Origin: Neptunitalea lumnitzerae
GTDB taxonomy: Bacteria > Bacteroidota > Bacteroidia > Flavobacteriales > Flavobacteriaceae
Direction of reading: 5' to 3'
Assembly (NCBI RefSeq): GCF_027924185.1
Contig: NZ_BRVO01000001.1
Coordinates: 310,001-374,000 of the forward strand
DNA: 64,000 bases
The position numbers were made by a program, and so were the translations under genes. Positions 35,297-46,791 of this stretch are shown piece by piece (within the stretch, counting starts at the first letter, position 1; the number at the start of each line of letters is the position of its first letter). The notes under the pieces were generated by a model that was not told where the DNA came from, searched no databases, and saw nothing but the letters and a program-made list of their open reading frames with translations.

Positions 35297-36079
35297 TCAT
35301 TTATTAATTACCCTGCCACAATGTGGACAGCCACATTGATCCACTTTAATCGTTTTATTATTCTGCAACCTCTCTATAAAAGCAGAACTCAATATACCTG
35401 TAGGCAAAGCCACAAAGCCTATACCAATTAAAGCTATAATAGCACTTAATAATTTCCCAATTGGTGTTATAGGATAAACATCTCCGTATCCCACAGTAGT
35501 TAAAGTTGCAACAGCCCACCAAAGTGAATGACCTATACTGGCGAAATTTGAAGGTTGCACATCATGTTCAACATAATACATAAAGGTGGAGGAAAATATC
35601 AATAAAACAAAAGCAATGAAAACAGTAATCAATAATTCCGACTTAGTATCCTTTAAAACTTGACTAATCGTCTTTAAAGCTTTAGAATACCTCCCAAGTT
35701 TAAAAATTCTTAACAACCGAAATAACCTCAATATTCTTACTATTCTAAAATCAAAAGGAAAAATAAACGGAAGATAAAAGGGAAGTATACTAACCAAATC
35801 TATAATCCCGAGTGTTGAGAAAAAAAATGAAAACCTATTTTCTTTAACTAAATCTGAACTCTCTAAAACTACATTTGAAGACCACAACCGCAATAGGTAT
35901 TCAATTGTAAAAACTATAATCGAGAAAATTTCAAAAGTCTTAAAACCATTTTTAAACTCAATATAAATAGCATCATAAGACGCAAGTATCAAAGCTAAAA
36001 CATTTGCTATAATTAAACTATAAATGAAAATAACAAAACTCTTATTGTTATTCAACAGACAATATACCTTATACTTCAT
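35297..36079 (-). CDS. voltage-gated-type potassium channel with C-terminal cysteine cluster
   Basis: The 260-residue protein has six membrane segments with an Arg-rich S4 helix (FRIVRILRLFRLLRIFKLGR), a pore helix, and the potassium selectivity filter TTVGYGD. It resembles bacterial Kv-type channels. After S6 the tail ends QCGCPHCGRVINK, a compact Cys cluster that might bind zinc; this is unusual. No gene partner is evident. The 307-base gap to sdhB holds only a terminator at 36304-36336 and AT-rich DNA. Confidence 0.93.
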   Translation of the reverse strand: MKYKVYCLLNNNKSFVIFIYSLIIANVLALILASYDAIYIEFKNGFKTFEIFSIIVFTIEYLLRLWSSNVVLESSDLVKENRFSFFFSTLGIIDLVSILPFYLPFIFPFDFRIVRILRLFRLLRIFKLGRYSKALKTISQVLKDTKSELLITVFIAFVLLIFSSTFMYYVEHDVQPSNFASIGHSLWWAVATLTTVGYGDVYPITPIGKLLSAIIALIGIGFVALPTGILSSAFIERLQNNKTIKVDQCGCPHCGRVINK

Positions 36080-36303
36080 AATTAAGGGTCTTAGAAATTT
36101 TAGGTTAAACTCACTTTAGAAAATCAAAGTTGACATTATACTAATTATTGTTTAATAACAGTACAACAAAACACACCTTATAAACTACAATCAAACTAAA
36201 TCAAAAAATATAAATTACTTATGATTAAAAAGAGATGATTCCACTTATACTTAACTGTGTACACTTTTAACAAAGTCAATTTACCCCTTTTAAATAATGT
36301 TTC

Positions 36304-36336
36304 AAAAAAAAAACGGGAGGCCTAGGCCTCCCGTTT
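36304..36336 (-). terminator. terminator of sdhCAB
   Basis: On the minus strand an inverted repeat of ACGGGAGGCCT with its complement, with no loop bases, is followed by a run of at least eight T. It lies about 50 bases after the sdhB stop. It is one of the strongest terminators of the window. Confidence 0.93.
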
Positions 36337-36387
36337 GTACTTGGTATATAAAATGTTTAAATCACTAAGAGTAAAATTCTATTTTAC

Positions 36388-37137
36388 TTAAGATTTAGCT
36401 ACACTTGCAGCAAGGTATTCACGATTCATACGTGCAATGTTTTCTAAAGAAATTCCTTTAGGACATTCAACCTCGCAAGCTCCGGTATTGGTACAGTTAC
36501 CAAAACCTTCTAAATCCATTTGCTTAACCATATTCATTACACGGTCTGTAGCTTCAACTCTACCTTGTGGTAACAAAGCAAACTGAGAAACTTTAGCCGA
36601 TGTAAATAACATAGCACTCGCATTTTTACAAGCAGCAACACACGCACCACAACCAATACAAGTAGCAGCATCCATAGCTTTGTCTGCAGCTTCTTTACTA
36701 ATTGGAATAGCGTTTGCATCTTGTGTATTACCAGAAGTATTTACAGAAATGTAACCACCTGCCTGCTGAATTCTTTCAAAAGCAGTACGGTCTACAATTA
36801 AATCTTTTATTACAGGAAAGGCAGCAGCTCTCCAAGGCTCAATTACAATGGTATCTCCATCTTTAAACATACGCATGTGTAACTGGCAAGTAGTAATCCC
36901 TCTATCTGGTCCGTGAGGCTCACCATTAATCTGTAAAGAACACATACCGCAGATACCTTCTCTACAGTCATGGTCAAATGCCACAGGCTCTTCACCTTTT
37001 GCTACTAAACCTTCGTTCAATACGTCCATCATTTCCAGAAAAGACATATGTTCCGAAATATCAGTAACTTTATAATCGACCATTTGACCCTTAGCCTTTG
37101 AGTCTTTCTGTCTCCAAATTTTAAGTGTTAAATTCAT
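36388..37137 (-). CDS. sdhB: succinate dehydrogenase/fumarate reductase iron-sulfur subunit
   Basis: The 249-residue protein has the [2Fe-2S] ligands C58, C63 and C66 in CREGICGMC with a later Cys in TTCQLHM, then the [4Fe-4S] motif [11 protein letters not shown] and the [3Fe-4S] motif [14 protein letters not shown]. It passes electrons from the flavoprotein to the membrane quinone site. It is the last gene of the sdhCAB operon, 10 bases after sdhA, and ends before a strong terminator. Confidence 0.98.
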   Translation of the reverse strand: MNLTLKIWRQKDSKAKGQMVDYKVTDISEHMSFLEMMDVLNEGLVAKGEEPVAFDHDCREGICGMCSLQINGEPHGPDRGITTCQLHMRMFKDGDTIVIEPWRAAAFPVIKDLIVDRTAFERIQQAGGYISVNTSGNTQDANAIPISKEAADKAMDAATCIGCGACVAACKNASAMLFTSAKVSQFALLPQGRVEATDRVMNMVKQMDLEGFGNCTNTGACEVECPKGISLENIARMNREYLAASVAKS

Positions 37138-37147
37138 AATGTCTATC

Positions 37148-39163
37148 TTATTTGTATGAACGTTGTTTTAGTTCAATGTCTTTAAATTCTAATTGTTCTT
37201 TGTGTAATACGGAATCACTTGGTTCTCCTTTATATTCCCAAGCAGCAACATAAGCATATTCTGCATCGTTACGCTTAGCCTCACCTTTTTGCTCACCGTC
37301 TAACTCTACAGACTCTTCACGGAAGTGACCTCCACAAGACTCGTTTCTGTTAAGTGCATCCATAGCAAATAACTCTCCAAGCTCTAAGAAATCTGCAACT
37401 CTACCTGCTTTTTCTAATTCAGGGTTAAGCTCGTCTGATCCACCTGGTACTTTAACTTCTTTCCAAAACTCTTCACGTAAAGCCTTAATTTCAGCAATAG
37501 CTTCTTTAAGTCCTTTTTCGTTACGAGACATACCACATTTCTCCCACATAATTTTACCAAGTTTCTTATGGTAATAATCCACTGAGTGAGATCCTTTATT
37601 TGTAATAAAGAATTCAATTCTATCTTTAACAGCCTTTTCAGCTTCGTCAAACTCAGGAGAATCTGTTGGTATTTTTCCGGTTCTAATTTCGTGAGAAAGG
37701 TAATCACCAATAGTATAAGGTAATACAAAATAACCATCTGCTAAACCTTGCATTAAAGCAGAAGCTCCTAAACGGTTAGCACCGTGATCAGAGAAGTTAG
37801 CCTCACCAATACAATATAAACCTGGTACAGTAGTCATTAAGTTATAATCCACCCAAACACCACCCATGGTATAGTGTGTTGCAGGATAAATCATCATAGG
37901 AGTTTCGTATGGATTCTCATCTACGATTTTTTCGTACATCTGGAATAAGTTACCATACTTAGCTTCTACAATTGCTTTTCCTAAATCGTAAATTTTTTGT
38001 TTACTAGGATTAGAAATATTATGAATTTTAGCCTGCTCTTTACCATAACGCTCTATAGCAGCAGCAAAGTCTAAGTAAACCGCTTCTCCTGTAGCATTTA
38101 CACCGTAACCAGCATCACAACGCTCTTTAGCTGCTCTAGAAGCAACATCACGAGGTACTAAGTTACCAAAGGCAGGGTATCTTCTTTCTAAGTAATAATC
38201 TCTGTCTTCTTCTGCTATTTGAGTAGGTTTTAATCTACCTTCTTGTAACGCCTTAGCATCTTCAAGTTTAGCAGGTACCCAAATTCTACCATCGTTACGT
38301 AACGACTCAGACATCAATGTTAATTTAGACTGATAGTCTCCGGTACGAGGAATACAAGTTGGGTGAATTTGTGTAAAACATGGGTTAGCAAAGAAAGCTC
38401 CTTTTTTGTGAATTTTCCAAGCTGCCGTAGCGTTAGATCCCATCGCGTTAGTAGATAAGAAATAAACGTTACCATAACCACCGGTAGCAATAACAACTGC
38501 GTGCGCAGAGTGTCTTTCAATTTCTCCGGTAACAAGGTTACGTGCAATAATACCACGTGCTTTACCATCAACTTTTACAACGTCTAACATTTCGTGACGG
38601 TTGTACATATCTATTTTACCACGAGCAATCTGGCGGTTCATTGCCGAGTAAGCCCCTAATAATAACTGTTGTCCTGTTTGACCCTTAGCGTAGAAGGTAC
38701 GAGATACCAACACCCCACCAAACGAACGGTTGTCTAACAACCCACCGTAGTCACGTGCAAAAGGAACCCCTTGCGCCACACATTGGTCAATAATATTTGC
38801 AGAAACTTCAGCCAAACGATAAACGTTAGCTTCACGAGAACGGTAGTCACCTCCTTTTACAGTATCGTAAAATAAACGGTAGTTAGAGTCACCGTCTCCC
38901 ATGTAGTTTTTAGCTGCGTTGATACCACCTTGAGCCGCAATTGAGTGCGCTCTACGAGGAGAATCTTGGTAAGCAAATGCTTTTACATTATAGCCCAACT
39001 CAGCTAAAGTAGCTGCTGCCGAACCTCCTGCTAATCCTGTTCCCACCACAATAACATCGATATGACGCTTGTTAGCCGGGTTAACCAGGTTGATTTTATC
39101 TTTATAAGTAGTCCACTTATCTTTAATTGGACCCTTTGGTACTTTTGAATCTAAAATAGCCAT
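37148..39163 (-). CDS. sdhA: succinate dehydrogenase flavoprotein subunit
   Basis: The 671-residue protein carries the FAD Rossmann motif [20 protein letters not shown] and the FAD-attachment region [32 protein letters not shown] and the active-site stretch [11 protein letters not shown] fit the B-type enzyme. It oxidises succinate to fumarate in the TCA cycle and feeds menaquinone. It lies between sdhC and sdhB, with 10 to 12-base gaps. Confidence 0.98.
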   Translation of the reverse strand: MAILDSKVPKGPIKDKWTTYKDKINLVNPANKRHIDVIVVGTGLAGGSAAATLAELGYNVKAFAYQDSPRRAHSIAAQGGINAAKNYMGDGDSNYRLFYDTVKGGDYRSREANVYRLAEVSANIIDQCVAQGVPFARDYGGLLDNRSFGGVLVSRTFYAKGQTGQQLLLGAYSAMNRQIARGKIDMYNRHEMLDVVKVDGKARGIIARNLVTGEIERHSAHAVVIATGGYGNVYFLSTNAMGSNATAAWKIHKKGAFFANPCFTQIHPTCIPRTGDYQSKLTLMSESLRNDGRIWVPAKLEDAKALQEGRLKPTQIAEEDRDYYLERRYPAFGNLVPRDVASRAAKERCDAGYGVNATGEAVYLDFAAAIERYGKEQAKIHNISNPSKQKIYDLGKAIVEAKYGNLFQMYEKIVDENPYETPMMIYPATHYTMGGVWVDYNLMTTVPGLYCIGEANFSDHGANRLGASALMQGLADGYFVLPYTIGDYLSHEIRTGKIPTDSPEFDEAEKAVKDRIEFFITNKGSHSVDYYHKKLGKIMWEKCGMSRNEKGLKEAIAEIKALREEFWKEVKVPGGSDELNPELEKAGRVADFLELGELFAMDALNRNESCGGHFREESVELDGEQKGEAKRNDAEYAYVAAWEYKGEPSDSVLHKEQLEFKDIELKQRSYK

Positions 39164-39175
39164 ACTGAATCTGTT

Positions 39176-39850
39176 TTATTTGGTGATGAAATGGAACAAT
39201 GCAATAAAAATAAAGCCTAGTGGAATTACAATTGCATAGATGTTTCCTAATTTAACAATAACATTACGGAACTTACGAATTCCCATTGACTGGAAAGCAG
39301 ATTGAAAACCGTGAAGTAGGTGTAATGATAATAATACAAATCCTAAGCAATAAAATGCAACACGTATTGGGTCTGCAAATTTTTCGTGCATTTCTTCGTA
39401 ATATCTTAAATGCTCAGTTCCTGGAATTAAACCGCTCATGTCACCTTCAACATATTTAACGGTAATTTCATGAACCCAAAAGTCATAAAAGTGTAAAACT
39501 AAGAACGCTAAAATAACTGCTCCACTTACTAACATGTTTCTAGACATCCATGATGCATTTTCGCCACCACTATACTTAGTGTATTTTACAGGTCTTGCTG
39601 CTTTGTTTTTAGCCTCAAGTACAAACCCCATTACAAAGTGAAACACAACCCCAACAATAAGAATAGGCTGCATTAAAAATTGCACCAACGGGTTTGTCCC
39701 CATAAAATGTGAAGCCTCATTAAAGACATCTTCACTAAATACAGAGATAAAATTCACAGAAAAGTGTAGTAACAAGAAAATAATAAGGAATAGAGCTGAA
39801 AGTGCCATCGCGACCTTCCTTGCTATTGATGATTTTATTAATCCGCTCAT
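39176..39850 (-). CDS. sdhC: succinate dehydrogenase cytochrome b subunit
   Basis: I chose ATG at 39850 (MSGLIKSSIARKVAM), giving 224 residues; a GTG 12 codons upstream would lie within the promoter. Five membrane helices and several His residues on them (LLLHFSVNF, FMGFVLEAKNK after VVFHFVMG, VLHFYDFWVHE, LLHGFQ) fit the B-type diheme cytochrome b that alone anchors SdhAB and reduces menaquinone. First gene of the operon. Confidence 0.96.
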   Translation of the reverse strand: MSGLIKSSIARKVAMALSALFLIIFLLLHFSVNFISVFSEDVFNEASHFMGTNPLVQFLMQPILIVGVVFHFVMGFVLEAKNKAARPVKYTKYSGGENASWMSRNMLVSGAVILAFLVLHFYDFWVHEITVKYVEGDMSGLIPGTEHLRYYEEMHEKFADPIRVAFYCLGFVLLSLHLLHGFQSAFQSMGIRKFRNVIVKLGNIYAIVIPLGFIFIALFHFITK

Positions 39851-39872
39851 TGGTTTAAGAAATTTTGTTACA

Positions 39873-39903
39873 CAAAAATAGAGCACGTTACTTTTATTAA
39901 CAA
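39873..39903 (-). promoter_or_regulatory. sdhC promoter: TTG, 20 bases, TATTTTTG
   Basis: On the minus strand TTG (complement of 39901-39903) and TATTTTTG (complement of 39873-39880) are 20 bases apart, within the flavobacterial range. The sdhC ATG lies 22 bases downstream. Confidence 0.8.
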
Positions 39904-40158
39904 AACTTTAGTGCTTAATTACTGTCCATATTCTTTATTTAGAATGAATTTAAAAAGGCGTTTAAACGTCAATCTACATCGTTTGAGGACAACCCTTACA
40001 GTTTTGACAATCAAACAACCACTTTAAAATGATATATGTTATAGTATTATTCAATAAAGCGTCTGTATTTTGTAAAGTTTATCCCTATTTAACCTTAAAT
40101 CAAAGCTAATATTAACAGATTTTAGCATCTGATAAAAGGCAGTTCATTCACAAATCTA

Positions 40159-40166
40159 TACCTTTG
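40159..40166 (+). promoter_or_regulatory. -7 box TACCTTTG upstream of pepP
   Basis: It matches TAnnTTTG and ends 28 bases before the ATG. No TTG sits at the right distance upstream. Bases 39904-40158 otherwise contain no feature I could recognise. Confidence 0.55.
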
Positions 40167-40194
40167 CAGTAATATAAAATTAAATACAATCGGT

Positions 40195-41487
40195 ATGAAA
40201 TACTTCCCAATAAGCAATACGCTTTTTGTAAAAAACAGAGCCAAATTTACAGCGGCAATGAAACCAAAAAGTATTGCTATTTTTAACTCTAACGATATTT
40301 ACCCAATTGGTGCAGATAGCACATTACCTTTTCAACAAGCTAGAGATTTATTTTACTTAACAGGTGCAGACCAAGAAGAAACTATTCTATTACTGTTTCC
40401 TGATAGCATTAATCCTAAACACAGAGAAATCTTGTTTGTTAGAGAAACTAATGAACATATTGCCATTTGGGAGGGTGCAAAACTTACCAAAGAGGCTGCT
40501 ACGGAAACTAGCGGTATTCAAACCATCTATTGGTTAACCGATTTTGAGCGTATTTTTCATGAATTAATGTGCGAAGCGGAAACCATTTACTTTAACACTA
40601 ACGAGCATTACCGCCAAGCTGTAGAGACGCAAACAAGAGAAGATCGTTTTATTGAATGGTGCAAAAAGAAATATCCTGCGCATGCTATTGCAAAAAGTAA
40701 CCAGATATTACAAAACGCAAGAGGAGTTAAAGAGTCAGAAGAAATTGCACTTATTAAAAATGCCTGTGACATTACCGAAAAAGGGTTTAAACGTGTACTA
40801 CAGTTTATTAAACCTGGGGTTATGGAATATGAAATTGAAGCGGAATATATGCACGAATTTTTAAGAAACCGCTCTAAAGGTTTTGCATACACCCCTATTA
40901 TTGCTTCAGGATTTAATGCAAATGTTTTACACTATATTGAAAACAATAAAGAATGTAAAGATGGCGATATGCTTTTAATGGATGTAGGTGCAGAATATGC
41001 AAACTACTCTAGTGACATGACCCGTACCGTACCTGTAAATGGACGTTTTACTGCACGTCAAAAAGAAGTATACAATGCTGTTTTACGCGTGAAAGATGAA
41101 GCTACCAAAATGTTAGTACCTGGTACTATGTGGGCAGAATACCATGTAGAGGTTGGTAAAATGATGACATCTGAATTATTAGGACTAGGTTTACTAGACA
41201 AAGCAGATGTACAAAATGAAAACCCTGACTGGCCAGCTTACAAAAAATACTTTATGCACGGAACTAGCCACCACATGGGGTTAGACACTCACGATTACGG
41301 AGCACTTAAAACTCCTATGGAAGCTGGCATGGTATTTACCGTAGAGCCTGGTATTTATATTCCTGGTGAAAACATGGGTATCCGTTTAGAAGATGATATG
41401 GTAATTCAAGAAAACGGCGCACCTATTAACTTAATGGAAAATATTCCGTTAACCGTTGAAGAAATTGAAGATTGGATGAATAAATAA
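40195..41487 (+). CDS. pepP: aminopeptidase P family metallopeptidase
   Basis: The 430-residue protein has an N-terminal domain (1-170) and a creatinase-like pita-bread domain. The dinuclear metal site is visible: D in LLMDVGAEYANYSSDMTRT (two Asp), H in HGTSHHMGLDTHDYG, E in TVEPGIYIP, and E in IRLEDDMVI. It removes N-terminal residues before proline in the cytoplasm. Monocistronic with a strong terminator. Confidence 0.92.
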   Translation: MKYFPISNTLFVKNRAKFTAAMKPKSIAIFNSNDIYPIGADSTLPFQQARDLFYLTGADQEETILLLFPDSINPKHREILFVRETNEHIAIWEGAKLTKEAATETSGIQTIYWLTDFERIFHELMCEAETIYFNTNEHYRQAVETQTREDRFIEWCKKKYPAHAIAKSNQILQNARGVKESEEIALIKNACDITEKGFKRVLQFIKPGVMEYEIEAEYMHEFLRNRSKGFAYTPIIASGFNANVLHYIENNKECKDGDMLLMDVGAEYANYSSDMTRTVPVNGRFTARQKEVYNAVLRVKDEATKMLVPGTMWAEYHVEVGKMMTSELLGLGLLDKADVQNENPDWPAYKKYFMHGTSHHMGLDTHDYGALKTPMEAGMVFTVEPGIYIPGENMGIRLEDDMVIQENGAPINLMENIPLTVEEIEDWMNK

Positions 41488-41509
41488 TTCATTCCAAAAC
41501 AACATATAC

Positions 41510-41543
41510 AAAGGGTAGTGAGCAATCGCTACCCTTTTTTTAT
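41510..41543 (+). terminator. terminator of pepP
   Basis: AAAGGGTAG, a 10-base loop, CTACCCTTT, then a T-run, 22 bases after the stop. Confidence 0.85.
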
Positions 41544-41559
41544 TCCCCCTAACCCCAAA

Positions 41560-41840
41560 GGAGAAATACTCACTCTGATGAAATACTGAAATCAATTCAG
41601 CATGACGTAAACAACTACCAAAATAAACAAACCAATCGTCACCCTGAAATCTATTCAGGGTCGCATAAGAGTAAGCAAAGCAGTACATGAAAATCCCCCT
41701 ACCCCCAAAGGAAAAATACTCACTCTGATGAAATACTGAAATCAAATTCAGCATGACGCAAAAACCACCTAAACAAGCAAACCGATCGTCACCCTGAACT
41801 TGATTCAGGGTCGCATACGAGTAAGCAAAGCAGTACATGA
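41560..41840. repeat. REP-like palindrome array 3 (diverged)
   Basis: Two units with box A at about 41637 and 41787 (150 bases apart) and box B at about 41590 and 41730. The box A arms are intact (CCCTGAA and TTCAGGG), as are the ATTCAGCATGACG ends of box B. The spacer differs from arrays 1 and 2 (gagtaagcaaagcagtacatga). A C-rich motif (CCCCCTACCCCC then AAAGG) is present but decayed. An antisense open frame of 129 codons here is made only of repeat sequence. Bases 41841-41942 hold no other feature apart from a -7-like TATCTTTA near 41919. Confidence 0.9.
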
Positions 41841-41942
41841 GCCACTTGGTAATACTGAATAATATTCTGCATAGCGATTATCCCATTCCTTTATGGAGAG
41901 TTAGAGCGCTTTACCTATCTTTACCATTCAAAAAAAATCATC

Positions 41943-42722
41943 ATGCCCCAAACAGCTTATAACAATTCAGATATTCACTACACCATTAACGGAACTGGTA
42001 ATGCCCTTGTGCTATTACACGGTTTTTTAGAAAGCAATGCTATTTACAAACCACTTACGGAAGAATTAGCTAAAACCCATACCGTTGTAGCCATTGATTT
42101 ACCAGGACATGGACAAACCGGCTGTTTTGATAACATTCATTCAATGGAGCTTATGGCTGATGTTGTGCATACTGTTTTAGAAGCTGAAGGTATTAGCAAG
42201 GCAGGTTTTACAGGGCATTCTATGGGTGGCTATGTGGCACTGGCTTTTCTTCGCAAATATCCTGAAATGGTAACCCACCTTATGTTATTAAATTCGGTAG
42301 CCAATGAAGACTCACCAGAGAAAAAAGCCAATAGAGATAGGGGTATTAAAGTTGTACAACAAATGCCCGAGAATTTTATTAGCATGGGCGTTATGAATTT
42401 ATTTTCTGAAGCTCATAAAGAGAGTTTTGCCACCGAAATACAAACCTTGAAACAAGAAGCGCTTAAAACTCCTGTTGAAGGCGTTACCGCAGCTTTAGCT
42501 GGTATGAGAGATAGACCAGATTCAGTAACCTTATTAAAGAATACCAACATTAAAAAACACTATATTATAGGTACAGAAGACCCTACTATAGATGTATCGG
42601 CAATTATTGAACAAGCAGACGAAGTAGGCGCTGGCACTACTGTTGTAGAAGGCGGACATATGAGTTATCTAGAAAATAAAGACGAGACACTACAGGCTAT
42701 GTTATCATTTTTTGAAAACTGA
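41943..42722 (+). CDS. alpha/beta hydrolase (MenH-like)
   Basis: The 259-residue protein shows the oxyanion motif LLHGFLES (H26), nucleophile S93 in TGHSMGG, a likely acid Asp in GTEDPTID, and the catalytic His in GGHMSYLE. It is cytoplasmic. It resembles MenH-like and other small hydrolases; the substrate is not clear and no menaquinone gene is adjacent. The stop overlaps the start of the next gene (TGATG), so the two are translationally coupled. Confidence 0.88.
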   Translation: MPQTAYNNSDIHYTINGTGNALVLLHGFLESNAIYKPLTEELAKTHTVVAIDLPGHGQTGCFDNIHSMELMADVVHTVLEAEGISKAGFTGHSMGGYVALAFLRKYPEMVTHLMLLNSVANEDSPEKKANRDRGIKVVQQMPENFISMGVMNLFSEAHKESFATEIQTLKQEALKTPVEGVTAALAGMRDRPDSVTLLKNTNIKKHYIIGTEDPTIDVSAIIEQADEVGAGTTVVEGGHMSYLENKDETLQAMLSFFEN

Positions 42723-43210
42723 TGTTAAAGCCATTAAACCATACACACTTAAAAGAAGCTACAGCGTTACTTAAAAACGTTGTTGCAGCCATGGAGGCAA
42801 ACGGGCTAAACCAATGGGATGAACATTACCCTACCCAACAACATATTTTAACTGATATAGAAAACAGGCATGCGTATGGTTATTTTATAGAAAATACACT
42901 AACAGGTTATGTAGCCTTAAATGAACTTTACGATGTAGAATACAAGGCTATTGAATGGCATACCCACCCTCCGTTCTTAATTGTTCACAGACTTTCTATA
43001 CACCCTAACACACAAGGTCAAGGTATTGGTAAAAAATGTATGCTAGCCATAGAAACCTTTGCCAAACACAATAACTACAAAGCCATCCGATTAGATACGT
43101 ACATCCCTAACATAAAAGCTAATAAGCTTTATAATGGTTTAGGCTATAACAAAACAGGTATTGTACAATTTAGAAAAGGACTCTTTTACTGTTACGAAAA
43201 AGAACTTTAG
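42722..43210 (+). CDS. GNAT-family N-acetyltransferase
   Basis: The 162-residue protein has the GNAT acetyl-CoA binding motif HPNTQGQGIGKKCM and the following conserved strand (YKAIRLDTYIPNIKANKLYN) with the terminal GYNKTGIVQF. It acetylates an amine; the substrate is unknown. One-base overlap (TGATG) with the upstream hydrolase suggests that both act on the same metabolite or are merely coupled. Confidence 0.9.
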   Translation: MLKPLNHTHLKEATALLKNVVAAMEANGLNQWDEHYPTQQHILTDIENRHAYGYFIENTLTGYVALNELYDVEYKAIEWHTHPPFLIVHRLSIHPNTQGQGIGKKCMLAIETFAKHNNYKAIRLDTYIPNIKANKLYNGLGYNKTGIVQFRKGLFYCYEKEL

Positions 43211-43319
43211 AAGCCACTTAAGGCTTTTTAACTTTCAATCGTTAAACAAAAACCAAAAGCAAGGTTGCTTAATTTGTTTTTCGTTATTTTAGCTATATAC
43301 AAATCCTTTAAAAAACGCT

Positions 43320-44171
43320 ATGGAAAAAGTATTGAGTCCCATTGTAGAAGCCTCTATACTTCAGGTAATGATGAGTACTGATAATTTAGTACTTGTTGAT
43401 GCAGGGAGTGGAGAAAGCGCAAAAGAAGCCTACATACAAAAACATATTAAAGGAGCTTTATTTGTAGACTTAAATTCGCAGTTATCAGACATTAAAGACG
43501 ATCCTGCTAACGGAGGAAGACACCCATTGCCTTCCACTGAAGATTTTGCTAAACTATTAATTAACTTAGGCATTACCCTCGAAAGTCATATTGTTATATA
43601 CGATACCAATTACGGAGCCAACGCCGCTGCTAGATTTTGGTGGATGCTTACCGCTGCCGGTCATCAAAAGGTACAAGTACTAAACGGAGGTTTTCAAGCC
43701 GCTGAAAAGGAACACCTACCAATGGAAACTGGTTTACAAACCGCCACCAGCCAAGGAGCCTACACCATAGATAAATGGCTATTACCAACAGCTTCTATGC
43801 AAGAAGTAGCAACCACAGTAAATACTTCTAATGGCTTGGTTATAGACGTAAGAGATACCCCAAGGTACAACGGAGAGGTTGAACCTATTGACACCGTTGC
43901 CGGACACATACCTGGTGCTGTTAACATCCCGTTTAAAGAAAATTTAAGTCCAGATTTTAAGTTTAAGTCGCCACAGGCACTATTGGAAAAATACAATACC
44001 GCTTTTGAAGGTAAAGATCCAGATCATATTATTATACACTGTGGCTCAGGTGTTACGGCATGCCACACCTTATTAGCTACTGCCTATGCAGGCTTACCCA
44101 TACCTAAATTATATGTTGGCTCTTGGAGTGAGTGGAGCCGAAACAACAACCCTATGTTTACATTAGACTAA
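43320..44171 (+). CDS. tandem-rhodanese sulfurtransferase (mercaptopyruvate/thiosulfate type)
   Basis: The 283-residue protein has two rhodanese domains (about 10-130 and 155-280). The active Cys is in HCGSGVTAC in the second domain; the CGSGVTA loop is that of 3-mercaptopyruvate sulfurtransferases rather than CRKGVT thiosulfate enzymes. The first domain lacks the Cys, as is normal. No signal peptide. A single gene. Confidence 0.9.
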   Translation: MEKVLSPIVEASILQVMMSTDNLVLVDAGSGESAKEAYIQKHIKGALFVDLNSQLSDIKDDPANGGRHPLPSTEDFAKLLINLGITLESHIVIYDTNYGANAAARFWWMLTAAGHQKVQVLNGGFQAAEKEHLPMETGLQTATSQGAYTIDKWLLPTASMQEVATTVNTSNGLVIDVRDTPRYNGEVEPIDTVAGHIPGAVNIPFKENLSPDFKFKSPQALLEKYNTAFEGKDPDHIIIHCGSGVTACHTLLATAYAGLPIPKLYVGSWSEWSRNNNPMFTLD

Positions 44172-44200
44172 AAGTAAGTAACCTACTAACCCAAAAAACT

Positions 44201-44650
44201 ATGAAGAAACTTATTGCAACCTGTTTTCTTAGCGGATTACTTATAGCGTGTGGAAACACCACCACTAAAGAGGATACTCCCATTGAAATACCAGAAAACA
44301 ATGTAGAGTTAGTAAAACATTATTTCTACTATTTCAACAACCACGAATGGGATAAAATGGCAGACATGTATGCAGATACCATTGTATTTAAAGACCCTTC
44401 CTTTGGGGTAGGTAAGGTTTTTGAAACAAAAACAGAAACCAGCAAAAAATATAGCGAGTTACACAAGCTATTTCCAGACATTAGAGATGAAATTATAGAC
44501 ATTTATCCAACTACAAAAGATGCCGTAGTGGTAGAATTTATTTCTACAGGCACTGCGCCCAATGGCAATATCTTTGAACTGCCTATTTGCACAATCTTTA
44601 CCTTTAAAAATGGTAAAATAATAGCCGACTATACCTATTACGATAATTAA
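44201..44650 (+). CDS. SnoaL-like lipoprotein
   Basis: I chose ATG at 44201 (MKKLIATCFLSG), giving 149 residues; an upstream in-frame ATG overlaps the sulfurtransferase gene. The lipoprotein signal ends LLIAC (C17). The mature domain has the SnoaL/NTF2 pattern (VKHYFYYFNNHEWDKMADMY, FPDIRDEIIDIYP, AVVVEFISTGT). Such proteins bind small ligands or have isomerase-like activity. The function is unknown here. A hairpin terminator follows at 44679. Confidence 0.85.
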   Translation: MKKLIATCFLSGLLIACGNTTTKEDTPIEIPENNVELVKHYFYYFNNHEWDKMADMYADTIVFKDPSFGVGKVFETKTETSKKYSELHKLFPDIRDEIIDIYPTTKDAVVVEFISTGTAPNGNIFELPICTIFTFKNGKIIADYTYYDN

Positions 44651-44678
44651 GAACATCCTTTAAAATTAAACCATAAAA

Positions 44679-44710
44679 AAAGCCCTGATACAACATATCA
44701 GGGCTTTTTA
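44679..44710. terminator. bidirectional terminator
   Basis: AAAGCCCTGATA, loop CAACA, TATCAGGGCTTT, with T-runs in both directions. It serves the SnoaL-like gene on the plus strand and atpC on the minus strand. Confidence 0.92.
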
Positions 44711-44729
44711 ATTTATACGAAATATCAGA

Positions 44730-45005
44730 TTAGTCAGCTAAAATGATAATCTTATTATCGTTCATCTCTATGGTTCCGCTGTTAATTTCTAAAGTTTTAT
44801 CACCGTTAACAGTTCCAAACTTAGAAGCAAACTCTTCACCAATAGCAATGTTACCTTTAATTTTTATAGTTCCTTTACCTAACAAAGAAACAATAGCGGC
44901 GTGATTATTCAATATCTGAAATTCACCATCAATACCTGGTACGGTAACTGCCTCTACTTCTCCTTTATACAAAGTAGCTTCGGGTGTAACTATTTCTAAA
45001 ATCAT
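44730..45005 (-). CDS. atpC: ATP synthase epsilon subunit
   Basis: The 91-residue protein matches the N-terminal beta-sandwich of the epsilon subunit (MILEIVTPEATLYKGEV, VPGIDGEFQILNNHAAIVSL). The C-terminal helical domain of about 45 residues found in Escherichia coli is missing, as in many Bacteroidota. Without it, the usual inhibitory arm is absent. It follows atpD in an operon and is read into the terminator at 44679. Confidence 0.96.
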   Translation of the reverse strand: MILEIVTPEATLYKGEVEAVTVPGIDGEFQILNNHAAIVSLLGKGTIKIKGNIAIGEEFASKFGTVNGDKTLEINSGTIEMNDNKIIILAD

Positions 45006-45066
45006 AATTTAACGTATTCAGCTTTAGGACTCACTTTAAAAAGTATCCTACCACTGTTGGTTACTA

Positions 45067-46638
<1,572 letters not shown>

Positions 46639-46729
46639 CTATTAACAGTTTTTTACCATTTTTTTGGTAAGTTCAAATACTTTTTGTGTTAAAATAAAAA
46701 ATTCTAACCCTCTGATGTATAGCATCATG

Positions 46730-46766
46730 TATAAAAAAGCCCCTAAAAACATTGTTTTCAGGGACT
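46730..46766 (-). terminator. terminator of TonB-dependent receptor gene
   Basis: On the minus strand AGTCCCTGAAAAC, a 3-base loop, GTTTTTAGGGGCT with one wobble pair, then TTTTTAT. It lies 25 bases after the stop codon at 46792. A second small hairpin (TGATG, 5-base loop, CATCA) follows. Confidence 0.75.
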
Positions 46767-46791
46767 TCTCAATTATATATTTAAAATAAAT

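Noticed and set aside
41449-41838. 129-codon minus-strand open frame
   Set aside because: It is a translation of the REP-like array; the product repeats LISVFHQSEYFSF and has no start context or domain.
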